6,864 nucleotides of DNA from Desulfuromonadaceae bacterium GWC2_58_13 (GCA_001825565.1 MHXM01000048.1:1-6864), one strand, 5' to 3'; positions 1 to 5,643 are shown, counted from the stretch's first letter. Made by a program: numbers and translations. Notes: generated from the sequence alone by a model not told the origin.

Positions 1-1
1 T

Positions 2-274
2 GGCCGGTTTTCCGGAGGCACCCGCGGTCCTTGTATCGGACATGTCTCGCCGGAAGCGGCCGAAGGAGGCCCGATTGCCCTGGTTGAGGATGGCGACCGC
101 ATTTTGCTCGATATCCCCAACCGCCGCCTGGAGCTTAAGGTTGCCGACGATGTCCTGGCTCAACGCCGGGAGCGCTGGCGGAAGCCGGAGCCGAAAATCA
201 AGACGGGCTGGCTGGCCCGGTATGCTAAGGTGGTGACTTCGGCCAATACCGGCGCCGTCTGCAAGGCGGACTGA
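2..274 (+). CDS. ilvD: Dihydroxyacid dehydratase, C-terminal 90 residues (5' end outside window)
   Basis: This is the 3' end of an open frame that enters from the left edge and stops at TGA 272-274. IlvD is an iron-sulfur dehydratase that converts dihydroxy-isovalerate and dihydroxy-methylvalerate to the 2-keto acids leading to valine/leucine and isoleucine. The visible part begins GRFSGGTRGPCIGHVSPEAA, the family's C-terminal signature. The serine in GRFSG is the conserved residue proposed as the catalytic base in this family. It continues through EGGPIALVEDGD and ends in the family-typical RRERW...GWLARYAKVV..A..GAV segment, so the natural C-terminus is intact. ilvB starts 66 nt downstream with no promoter or terminator that I can see between them, which suggests cotranscription. 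The identification is firm; only the upstream part of the gene is unseen. Confidence 0.95.
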   Translation, partial: GRFSGGTRGPCIGHVSPEAAEGGPIALVEDGDRILLDIPNRRLELKVADDVLAQRRERWRKPEPKIKTGWLARYAKVVTSANTGAVCKAD

Positions 275-327
275 TTCAGCCGAATCCCGGTGGGGAACCG
301 GGGCCCGTGTCATAGTTGTTCCATAGC

Positions 328-334
328 GGAGGAG
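328..334 (+). promoter_or_regulatory. Ribosome binding site that fixes the ilvB start
   Basis: GGAGGAG lies 6 nt before the GTG at 341. This strong Shine-Dalgarno match selects GTG 341 over the upstream in-frame GTG at 290. The earlier start has no comparable site and would add 17 residues unlike any acetohydroxyacid synthase N-terminus. Confidence 0.85.
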
Positions 335-340
335 ATTTTT

Positions 341-2038
341 GTGAAAAAAACTGGTTCTCAGATACTTCTGGAATGTCTGACCCTCGAAGGGGTGGATACC
401 ATTTTCGGATATCCCGGGGGGACGGTTATCAATATCTATGATGACCTGATGGATTCGCCCATCAAACACATTCTGACCCGGCATGAGCAGGCGGCCGTGC
501 ATGCCGCCGACGGCTATGCCCGCGCTACCGGCAAGGTCGGCGTCGCCCTCGCCACCAGTGGCCCCGGGGCCACCAATACCATTACCGGCATCGCCACGGC
601 GTATATGGATTCGATTCCCCTGGTGATCATCACCGGCCAGGTGCCTACGGCACTGATCGGCAATGATGCCTTCCAGGAAGCCGACGTTATCGGCATTACC
701 CGGCCGGTCACCAAGCACAACTACCTGGTCAAGGACGTCAAGGACCTGGCTCGTATCCTCAAGCAGGCTTTTTATATCGCCCGCACCGGGCGACCCGGTC
801 CCGTGCTCGTCGATCTGCCCAAGGATGTGCAAATGGCCACCGCCGAGTTTTCCTATCCCGACACTGTCGAACTGAGGGGCTACAAGCCGACTTTTAGCGG
901 TAATGCCCGGCAGGTGGAGAAAGCCGCCAAAATGATTCTGGCGGCTCGCAAGCCGGTCATTTACGTCGGTGGCGGCGTGGTCCTGTCCAATTCGTCGGAC
1001 GAACTCAAGCAGTTTGCCGAGCTGGTTCAGGCCCCGGTGACCACCACCCTGATGGCCATGTCCTCCTTTCCCAAAAAACACCCCCTGTCGCTGGGCATGC
1101 TCGGGATGCACGGCACCTATTACGCCAACATGGCCGTCACCAATTCGGATTTGCTGATTGCCGTGGGGGCTCGCTTCGATGACCGGGTGACCGGTAAGAT
1201 CGCCACCTTTGCGCCGCATGCCAAGATTATTCATATCGACATCGACCCGACCTCGATCAAAAAAAACGTCCGGGTCGATCTGCCGATCGTCGGGGACTTG
1301 AAGGACGTACTGCAGACGCTGGTCAAAAAACTTGGCGAACGGCAGGAGCTTATTGCTGCAATGGTTGATGAAACCACCGGTTGGCGGAAAGAAATCGACA
1401 ACTGGAAAGAACAGCATCCGATGAGCTACACCGCTTCGAAAACCATCATCAAGCCCCAGTACGTCATTGAGAAAATTCGTGAGCTGACCAATGACGACGC
1501 CATCATTACCACCGAGGTTGGTCAGCATCAGATGTGGACGGCCCAGTTCTTCGATTTTTCCCAGCCCCGCACCTTCCTGTCCTCCGGCGGATTGGGAACC
1601 ATGGGATATGGTTTGCCGGCCGCCTTGGGCGCCCAGGCCGCATTTCCCGAGCGTCAGGTTATCGATGTATCAGGGGACGGTTCGTTTCAGATGAATTCCC
1701 AGGAACTGGCGACCCTGGTGCAGTATCGCCTGCCGGTCAAGATCGTCATTCTCAACAATAACTTTCTCGGCATGGTGCGCCAGTGGCAGCAATTGTTTTT
1801 CCATAAGCGCTACAGCCAGACCTGCATGGAACTCCCCATCGATTTCGTGAAACTGGCCGAAGCCTATGGCGCCACCGGCCTGCGGGCGACCACCCCCGAC
1901 GAGGTTGAAAACGTGATTCGCAAGGGCCTTGAGACGCCTGGTCCCGTGATCATGGAATTCAAGGTTGCCAGGGAAGAGAACGTGTTGCCGATGGTTCCCG
2001 CCGGCGCCGGTCTGAATGAAATGGTGTTGGCTTCCTGA
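341..2038 (+). CDS. ilvB: Acetohydroxyacid (acetolactate) synthase, large catalytic subunit
   Basis: The catalytic subunit uses thiamine diphosphate, FAD and Mg2+ to condense pyruvate with pyruvate or 2-ketobutyrate, the first common step to valine, leucine and isoleucine. The 565 residues match the family length. The N-terminal pyrimidine-binding domain shows FGYPGG, then HEQAA with the catalytic glutamate at 49, then ATSGPGATN and GQVP. A central FAD-type domain contains GARFDDRVTGK. The C-terminal pyrophosphate-binding domain has the ThDP/Mg motif from GDGSF at 445 to NN at 472-473, followed by MVRQWQ with W482. The Pro of GQVP and W482 correspond to positions where substitutions give sulfonylurea resistance in plant enzymes; both are the sensitive type here. 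The start is GTG 341, chosen on the ribosome binding site and on the MKKTGSQILLECL beginning usual for the family. ilvN follows after 36 nt, as expected for two subunits of one enzyme. Confidence 0.97.
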   Translation: MKKTGSQILLECLTLEGVDTIFGYPGGTVINIYDDLMDSPIKHILTRHEQAAVHAADGYARATGKVGVALATSGPGATNTITGIATAYMDSIPLVIITGQVPTALIGNDAFQEADVIGITRPVTKHNYLVKDVKDLARILKQAFYIARTGRPGPVLVDLPKDVQMATAEFSYPDTVELRGYKPTFSGNARQVEKAAKMILAARKPVIYVGGGVVLSNSSDELKQFAELVQAPVTTTLMAMSSFPKKHPLSLGMLGMHGTYYANMAVTNSDLLIAVGARFDDRVTGKIATFAPHAKIIHIDIDPTSIKKNVRVDLPIVGDLKDVLQTLVKKLGERQELIAAMVDETTGWRKEIDNWKEQHPMSYTASKTIIKPQYVIEKIRELTNDDAIITTEVGQHQMWTAQFFDFSQPRTFLSSGGLGTMGYGLPAALGAQAAFPERQVIDVSGDGSFQMNSQELATLVQYRLPVKIVILNNNFLGMVRQWQQLFFHKRYSQTCMELPIDFVKLAEAYGATGLRATTPDEVENVIRKGLETPGPVIMEFKVAREENVLPMVPAGAGLNEMVLAS

Positions 2039-2074
2039 TCGCACCCCGGATAAAGCCTTAGGAGAATTTCTGAT

Positions 2075-2569
2075 ATGAAACATATAATTTCCGTGCTTGT
2101 CGAAAATGAATTTGGGGTGTTGAGCCGAGTGGTTGGTCTTTTTTCCGGTCGAGGTTTCAATATTGAAAGTCTGTCCGTGGCACCCACCCTGGACCCGACC
2201 ATTTCCCGGATTACCATCGCCACCAGTGGCGACGACCAGATTCTCGAGCAGATCACCAAACAACTCAACAAGTTGATCGATACCATTAAGATCATTGATT
2301 TCACCGGCCAGGATTTCGTCGAGCGGGAAATGAGCTTGATCAAGGTGACCGCCGAAGATAACACCCGGGCCGAAGTCCTGCGTATAGTCGACATCTTCCG
2401 CGGCAAGATCGTCGATGTGACCCCACGTTCCTTTACCATTGAGGTGACCGGGTCGCCGACCAAGATCGATGCCATTATCGAACTGCTGCGACCGATGGGG
2501 ATCAAGGAGCTGGTCCGTTCCGGACCGGTGGTTCTCGGCCGGGGGCCAAAAGGGTGGAAGGGCGCCTGA
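2075..2569 (+). CDS. ilvN: Acetohydroxyacid synthase, small regulatory subunit
   Basis: This regulatory subunit binds IlvB, raises its activity and confers feedback inhibition by valine. The 164 residues match the short bacterial type (E. coli IlvH is about 163). An N-terminal ACT domain covers about residues 3-77 with the signature NEFGVLSRVVGLFSGRGFNI. N11, G14 and N29 are present at the positions known to govern valine binding in E. coli IlvH, so valine sensitivity is expected (inference). A second ACT-like domain follows at about 84-157 (VEREM, EVLRIVDIFRGKIVDVTP, RSGPVVLGRG). TTAGGAGAA at about 2059-2067 provides the ribosome binding site for ATG 2075. In the E. coli naming scheme this could equally be called ilvH. 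ilvC, often the next gene in related bacteria, is not there; a hairpin and promoter follow instead. Confidence 0.96.
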   Translation: MKHIISVLVENEFGVLSRVVGLFSGRGFNIESLSVAPTLDPTISRITIATSGDDQILEQITKQLNKLIDTIKIIDFTGQDFVEREMSLIKVTAEDNTRAEVLRIVDIFRGKIVDVTPRSFTIEVTGSPTKIDAIIELLRPMGIKELVRSGPVVLGRGPKGWKGA

Positions 2570-2597
2570 TTCTCGACCATGACAGATTGACCGACCG

Positions 2598-2649
2598 ACG
2601 GTGGGCGGGTTGTGCCAATGGAAAAGCGTTGGCATGATTCGCCCGCTGT
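2598..2649 (+). other. Long RNA-type hairpin in the ilvN 3' region
   Basis: Positions 2598-2620 can pair with 2627-2649 without a break: 23 base pairs closed by the loop GAAAAG (2621-2626). Sixteen pairs are Watson-Crick and seven are G-U, and every departure from a perfect palindrome is a G-U wobble on the + strand. That pattern fits an RNA stem transcribed rightward better than a DNA operator, whose complement strand would carry A-C mismatches. It starts 28 nt after the ilvN stop. The bases after it (GTTATAAAAAATAG) lack a U-tract, so it is not a classic intrinsic terminator. It could stabilise the ilvBN mRNA 3' end, act with another termination factor, or be a dispersed palindromic repeat. 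Its right arm contains the -35 box of the predicted psd promoter. Confidence 0.7.
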
Positions 2650-2657
2650 GTTATAAA
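2629..2657 (+). promoter_or_regulatory. Predicted sigma70 promoter for psd
   Basis: TTGGCA (2629-2634) and TATAAA (2652-2657) are 17 nt apart, each matching five of six consensus bases. Transcription would begin near 2663-2665, giving a leader of about 110 nt before psd. The -35 box lies in the right arm of the long hairpin, so a protein binding the TGCCAA/TTGGCA repeat could block it (inference). Confidence 0.65.
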
Positions 2658-2670
2658 AAATAGCCGATTC

Positions 2671-2689
2671 GTGCCGCGTCCCGCGGCGT
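2671..2689 (+). other. Small hairpin near the predicted 5' end of the psd transcript
   Basis: GTGCCGCG (2671-2678) can pair with CGCGGCGT (2682-2689) around a TCC loop, giving eight pairs of which two are G-U. If the promoter call is right, this sits within about 10 nt of the transcript start and could protect the 5' end. The rest of the leader, 2690-2773, is AT-rich and then mixed, and I recognise no riboswitch in it. Confidence 0.35.
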
Positions 2690-2773
2690 TAATTTACAAA
2701 AAATATCGATAAATCCGGTGTTTCGTGAGTGGTCCGAGGTGCCGGCTTTATGGATCAACTGTGAGAATCCCTT

Positions 2774-3418
2774 ATGCGAAATAGACATCAGCCGGTGGCC
2801 GTCGAAGGTTATCCATTCATCGCCCTGTTCGCCTTTATTACCCTGGTCTTTGCTTTGTTAGGCTTGAAGTGCTTGACCGTCATCCTGTTGCTCCTCACCC
2901 TGTTCACCGTCTGTTTTTTCCGTAACCCCGAAAGGGTTTTGCCAACAGAAGAAGATGCTGTGGTCGCTCCGGCCGACGGCAAGATAGTTTTCGTCGGCAA
3001 GGTGAATGAAGAGCGCTATTTCAAGGGCGAGACCACCAAGGTCAGCATCTTCATGTCGGTTTTTAATGTTCACGTCAACCGGGTTCCGTTCAGTGGAAAA
3101 GTAGTGGACATGTTCTACCACAAGGGACAATTTCTCAATGCGTCCCTCGACAAGGCCAGCCTGCAGAACGAGCAGGGGGGGATATTGCTTGAAACGGCAA
3201 GCGGCAAACGTCTGTTGTTCGTGCAGATTGCCGGATTGATCGCGCGCCGGATTGTCACTTACCCGGTGGTTGGCGACCTGCTGGTAAAAGGGCAGATCTA
3301 CGGTCTGATCCGGTTCGGTTCCCGGGTGGACCTCTATTTCCCGGCCGATGCCGAAATCCTGGCGCGTCTCGGCGACCGCGCGGTTGCCGGCGAAACTATT
3401 CTCGGCTATTTGCGTTGA
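2774..3418 (+). CDS. psd: Phosphatidylserine decarboxylase proenzyme, short type
   Basis: Psd decarboxylates phosphatidylserine to phosphatidylethanolamine at the inner membrane. The 214-residue length is typical of the short bacterial class rather than the roughly 320-residue E. coli class. Two hydrophobic segments at about residues 12-30 and 32-48 would anchor the N-terminus. They are followed by FFRNPER, then APADGK with D68 and VFNVHVNR with H100. The GS pair in RFGSRVD marks autocleavage between G182 and S183, giving a long beta chain and a 32-residue alpha chain whose N-terminal serine becomes the pyruvoyl cofactor. D68, H100 and S183 match the catalytic triad of the E. coli enzyme. NEQ at 132-134 stands where I expect NER in the family. 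The ribosome binding site is weak (GTGAG at 2761-2765), in contrast to the other genes here. pssA, its usual partner, is not adjacent. Confidence 0.95.
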   Translation: MRNRHQPVAVEGYPFIALFAFITLVFALLGLKCLTVILLLLTLFTVCFFRNPERVLPTEEDAVVAPADGKIVFVGKVNEERYFKGETTKVSIFMSVFNVHVNRVPFSGKVVDMFYHKGQFLNASLDKASLQNEQGGILLETASGKRLLFVQIAGLIARRIVTYPVVGDLLVKGQIYGLIRFGSRVDLYFPADAEILARLGDRAVAGETILGYLR

Positions 3419-3500
3419 GTCGCGACGTTTCCGCATTATCAAATTGGGTATGGCGCTGTCGAAAAAAATCCTGTAACCGGGGCCCCGGGCAAAAACCGGC

Positions 3501-3530
3501 TTGACAGTGGCTCGGCAACTCTGTTTTATT
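3501..3530 (+). promoter_or_regulatory. Predicted promoter of the leuA T-box leader
   Basis: A perfect -35 box TTGACA (3501-3506) is followed 17-18 nt later by a weak AT-rich -10 region within TTTTATT (3524-3530). Transcription would begin near 3536-3540, just ahead of the first conserved T-box elements. No other candidate promoter stands out between psd and the leader. Confidence 0.65.
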
Positions 3531-3537
3531 GTATGAA

Positions 3538-3811
3538 CATTGTGCATTAACGACGTTGAAGAGGAGTAGTAGGCAGTTTTTTCCGTTTCAGAGAGCCGGC
3601 GGTCGCTGCGAGCCGGTACGGATATCTGCTGAACTCGCCTCGGAGTCGCACCGGTGAAGCTGCTGGCCGCAGTTGTAGTTAGCCCGTGCCGTGAGCCTGC
3701 GTAAAGGGATAACGAAGGTCTGCCGAAGCTTAGGCGAAGGCGGACGAATTCAGGGTGGTACCGCGAAGCGTAAGCTCTCGCCCCTGTACGGGGCGGGAGC
3801 TTTATTATTTT
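3538..3811 (+). promoter_or_regulatory. Leucine-type T-box riboswitch controlling leuA
   Basis: T-box leaders sense uncharged tRNA and permit readthrough when the amino acid is scarce. Stem I begins around GAAGAGGAGTAGTA (3559-3572). Its distal arm begins with AGAGAGCCGG (3590-3599) and closes by CCGG/CCGG pairing (3596-3599 with 3613-3616). The specifier context GAA-CTC-GCCTCGGAG puts a CUC leucine codon at 3634-3636 by comparison with known leaders. Stem III pairs 3718-3724 with 3739-3745. The T-box AGGGTGGTACCGCG lies at 3752-3765. The antiterminator is visible: AGGG (3752-3755) pairs CCCT (3782-3785) and GCGA (3763-3766) pairs TCGC (3778-3781), leaving the seven-base bulge TGGTACC. The fourth base of UGGN, U3759, would pair with discriminator A73, the usual base of bacterial tRNA-Leu. 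Specifier, bulge and downstream gene all agree on leucine. The outer limits are approximate. Confidence 0.93.
3772..3811 (+). terminator. Intrinsic terminator of the T-box leader
   Basis: Positions 3772-3784 pair with 3790-3802 (13 pairs, one G-U) around the loop TGTAC, followed by TTTATTATTTT. The left arm from 3778 on overlaps the bases needed by the antiterminator (3778-3785), so the two structures exclude each other. This is the regulatory switch of the leader: it terminates when tRNA-Leu is charged. Confidence 0.92.
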
Positions 3812-3827
3812 GAAAGGAGGTGGTCAG

Positions 3828-3959
3828 GTGGAATCGGATCTAGGGGAGCTAGCCACTGACGGTCTGGCAGGTATACTGATGGACGAAACAATTTTTGCCA
3901 CGGGCCGCCTATCTTTTCAAGGAATCATGGGCGGGGAACTTATCTGGAGGAAATCATGA
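3828..3959 (+). CDS. Possible 43-residue leader or small protein between T-box and leuA
   Basis: A GTG start at 3828 sits 7 nt after GGAGG, within the near-ideal site AAAGGAGGTG (3814-3823). The frame stays open for 43 codons. Its stop TGA (3957-3959) overlaps the leuA start as ATGA, the arrangement typical of translational coupling. The product begins MESDLGELATDG and ends GGELIWRKS, with no signal peptide, membrane segment or domain I recognise. Codon use differs from the neighbours: three of six leucines are CTA (3840, 3849, 3909), a codon I do not find in frame in any other gene here. This argues either that the frame is not under protein selection or that it is a leucine-responsive leader peptide; the evidence does not decide. 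A shorter version could begin at ATG 3879 (26 residues). It would be transcribed only after T-box readthrough. Confidence 0.35.
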   Translation: MESDLGELATDGLAGILMDETIFATGRLSFQGIMGGELIWRKS

Positions 3960-5494
3960 GCAAAACCAAGAACATCAAGATTTTTGATACGACTTTGCGC
4001 GATGGAGAGCAGTCTCCCGGCGCCAGCATGAACATCGACGAAAAATTGCGTATCGCCCATCTGCTCGAAAAACTCAACGTCGATGTTATCGAAGCGGGTT
4101 TCCCGATTGCTTCGGAAGGAGATTTTGAGGCGGTCAAGCGGGTTGCCAAGACCATCAAGGGGCCGCAGATCGCCGGCCTCAGCCGGGCCAGCAACATGGA
4201 TATCGACCGGGCCTGGGAAGCTCTTAAGTACGCCGGCGAGCGCGGTCGGATCCATACTTTTATCGCCACCAGCGACATCCACATGAAATACAAGCTCAAG
4301 ATGAGCGAAGCACAGGTCATCGAAACCGCGGTCAAGGCGGTCAAGCGAGCCGCCGGCTATACTCCCAACGTCGAGTTCTCCGCCGAGGATGCCGTGCGCA
4401 CCCGGCTGCCGTTTTTAGCCCAGGTTGTCGAGGCGGTCATTGCCGCCGGGGCCAGAACCGTGAATATCCCGGACACCGTCGGCTACACCATACCGTCAGA
4501 GTACTTCAATATCATCAAATACTTGAAGGATAACGTGCCAAATATCGGGCAAGCGATTCTGTCGGTCCACTGTCACAACGACCTGGGGTTGTCGGTGGCC
4601 AATTCCCTGGCGGCAATTCAGGCCGGCGCCGAGCAGGTTGAATGTACCATCAATGGCATCGGCGAGCGTGCCGGCAACTGTTCCCTCGAAGAAGTTGTCA
4701 TGGCTCTGCGAACCCGTCAGGATATCATGCCCTACACCACCAACGTGGTCACCGAGCATATCTACGCGGCCAGCAAACTCTTGTCGACCATTACCGGCAT
4801 CGTCGTGCAGCCCAACAAGGCGATTGTTGGGGCCAACGCCTTTGCCCACGAGGCCGGTATCCACCAGCATGGTGTCATGATGGAAAAGTCGACCTACGAA
4901 ATCATGACTCCCGAGTCGATCGGCCTTAACCAGAACAAACTGGTGCTGGGCAAGCATTCGGGGCGTCACGCCTTCCTCAAGCGTCTTGAAGAACTCGGCT
5001 ACGAGCTGGGAAAAGAAGATGTCGAAAAGGCCTTCGTTCGCTTCAAGACCTTGGCCGACCAGAAGAAGGAAATTTACGACGAGGATCTCGACGCCATTGT
5101 TGCCGACGAAATCATCCGGGTTCCCGAAATTTACAAGTTGTTGCAGATGAATGTCTCGTCCGGTTCTTTTGCCACTCCGTCCGCCACCGTTGAACTCGAG
5201 GTCGACGGCAAGGTGAAGAAGACCGCCCAGATGGGCGACGGCCCGGTGGACGCCACTTTCAAGGCGATCAAGAAACTGACCGGCAGCCAGGCCCGTTTAC
5301 TGCATTTCTCGGTCGGCGCCATCACCGGCGGTACCGATGCCCAGGGGGAATGCACGGTGCGTCTGGAGCATGACGGCCGTGAGGTGCTCGGTCAGGGGGC
5401 TCACCCCGACATCATCGTGGCCAGCGCCAAGGCTTATATCAACGCCTTGAACAAGATCGCCACGGCGCCCGTACGCAACGAGATTCACCTCTGA
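3956..5494 (+). CDS. leuA: 2-isopropylmalate synthase
   Basis: LeuA condenses acetyl-CoA with 2-ketoisovalerate, the first committed step to leucine. The 512 residues match the usual bacterial type. The TIM-barrel domain opens with DTTLRDGEQSPGASM (residues 11-25; D11 is a metal ligand). It contains SVHCHNDLGLSVANS with metal ligands H205 and H207, and the signature NGIGERAGNCSLEEVVMAL with N241. A linker with HEAGIHQHG follows, then a C-terminal leucine-binding LeuA dimer domain from about residue 395, with GDGPVDATFKAI and HPDIIVASAKAYINALNK. That domain implies leucine feedback inhibition (family knowledge). GGAGGAAA at 3946-3953 supports ATG 3956. Transcription is controlled by the leucine T-box upstream. 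Homocitrate and citramalate synthases share the barrel motifs, but the length, C-terminal domain and leucine T-box favour LeuA. Confidence 0.96.
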   Translation: MSKTKNIKIFDTTLRDGEQSPGASMNIDEKLRIAHLLEKLNVDVIEAGFPIASEGDFEAVKRVAKTIKGPQIAGLSRASNMDIDRAWEALKYAGERGRIHTFIATSDIHMKYKLKMSEAQVIETAVKAVKRAAGYTPNVEFSAEDAVRTRLPFLAQVVEAVIAAGARTVNIPDTVGYTIPSEYFNIIKYLKDNVPNIGQAILSVHCHNDLGLSVANSLAAIQAGAEQVECTINGIGERAGNCSLEEVVMALRTRQDIMPYTTNVVTEHIYAASKLLSTITGIVVQPNKAIVGANAFAHEAGIHQHGVMMEKSTYEIMTPESIGLNQNKLVLGKHSGRHAFLKRLEELGYELGKEDVEKAFVRFKTLADQKKEIYDEDLDAIVADEIIRVPEIYKLLQMNVSSGSFATPSATVELEVDGKVKKTAQMGDGPVDATFKAIKKLTGSQARLLHFSVGAITGGTDAQGECTVRLEHDGREVLGQGAHPDIIVASAKAYINALNKIATAPVRNEIHL

Positions 5495-5496
5495 CA

Positions 5497-5543
5497 CCCG
5501 CCGACCATCCGAAAATCGGCGGGACGGATGTTGCCGTCCCGCC
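5497..5543 (+). terminator. Two competing GC-rich hairpins after leuA, the second a possible terminator
   Basis: CCCGCCGA (5497-5504) can pair with TCGGCGGG (5516-5523). Alternatively GGCGGGACGG (5518-5527) can pair with CCGTCCCGCC (5534-5543), ten perfect pairs around ATGTTG. The two share 5518-5523, so only one can form. The second is followed by TGGTTTGTC, a poor U-tract, so termination may be partial. The first arm starts 3 nt after the leuA stop, within reach of a terminating ribosome. Confidence 0.55.
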
Positions 5544-5574
5544 TGGTTTGTCAATCCAGCGGTTTACGTCAAAC

Positions 5575-5603
5575 TTGCCAGTGGTGTCTGGTTGGGATAG
5601 AAT
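5575..5603 (+). promoter_or_regulatory. Predicted sigma70 promoter for leuC
   Basis: TTGCCA (5575-5580) and TAGAAT (5598-5603) are exactly 17 nt apart, each matching five of six consensus bases. Transcription would start near 5609-5611, leaving a leader of about 34 nt before the leuC ATG. Together with the hairpins before it, this suggests that leuC is at least partly independent of the leuA T-box. Confidence 0.65.
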
Positions 5604-5643
5604 CGCCGGGCTGAATTATCGAACAGAAATCGAAGGAGAGAGT

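Noticed and set aside
285..303. Hairpin between ilvD and ilvB as a terminator
   Set aside because: CCCGGT pairs ACCGGG around five bases, but the stem is short and no T-run follows, so readthrough from ilvD into ilvB is more likely.
290..340. Upstream GTG start for ilvB adding 17 residues
   Set aside because: The extension is unlike any IlvB N-terminus and overlaps a small hairpin (286-302). GTG 341 has GGAGGAG at good spacing.
1670..2635. 321-codon open frame on the - strand opposite the end of ilvB and all of ilvN
   Set aside because: Both + strand genes carry family motifs across this span. The antisense product has no recognisable domain and crosses two gene boundaries and the hairpin.
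2693..2698. TTTACA as a -35 box of a second psd promoter
   Set aside because: The position 17 nt downstream (2716-2721) reads CGGTGT, not a -10 box. The TTGGCA/TATAAA pair upstream is far better.
2750..2764. Five-codon frame ATG GAT CAA CTG TGA just before psd
   Set aside because: It is too short to interpret and has no ribosome binding site. It does show that psd cannot start further upstream in this frame past 2762.
3477..3488. Palindrome CCGGGGCCCCGG downstream of psd, sharing AACCGGGGCCC with 296-306
   Set aside because: It has no loop and no T-run, so it is not a terminator. An 11-base match between two GC-rich spacers is plausibly chance.
2858..3547. 229-codon open frame on the - strand opposite psd
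   Set aside because: It is a shadow of psd extending into the leuA promoter region. No supporting motif or sensible ribosome binding context was seen.
3872..3877. TATACT as a -10 box of an internal leuA promoter
   Set aside because: No acceptable -35 box lies 16-18 nt upstream (the candidate region is CTAGCC) and there is no extended -10 TG.
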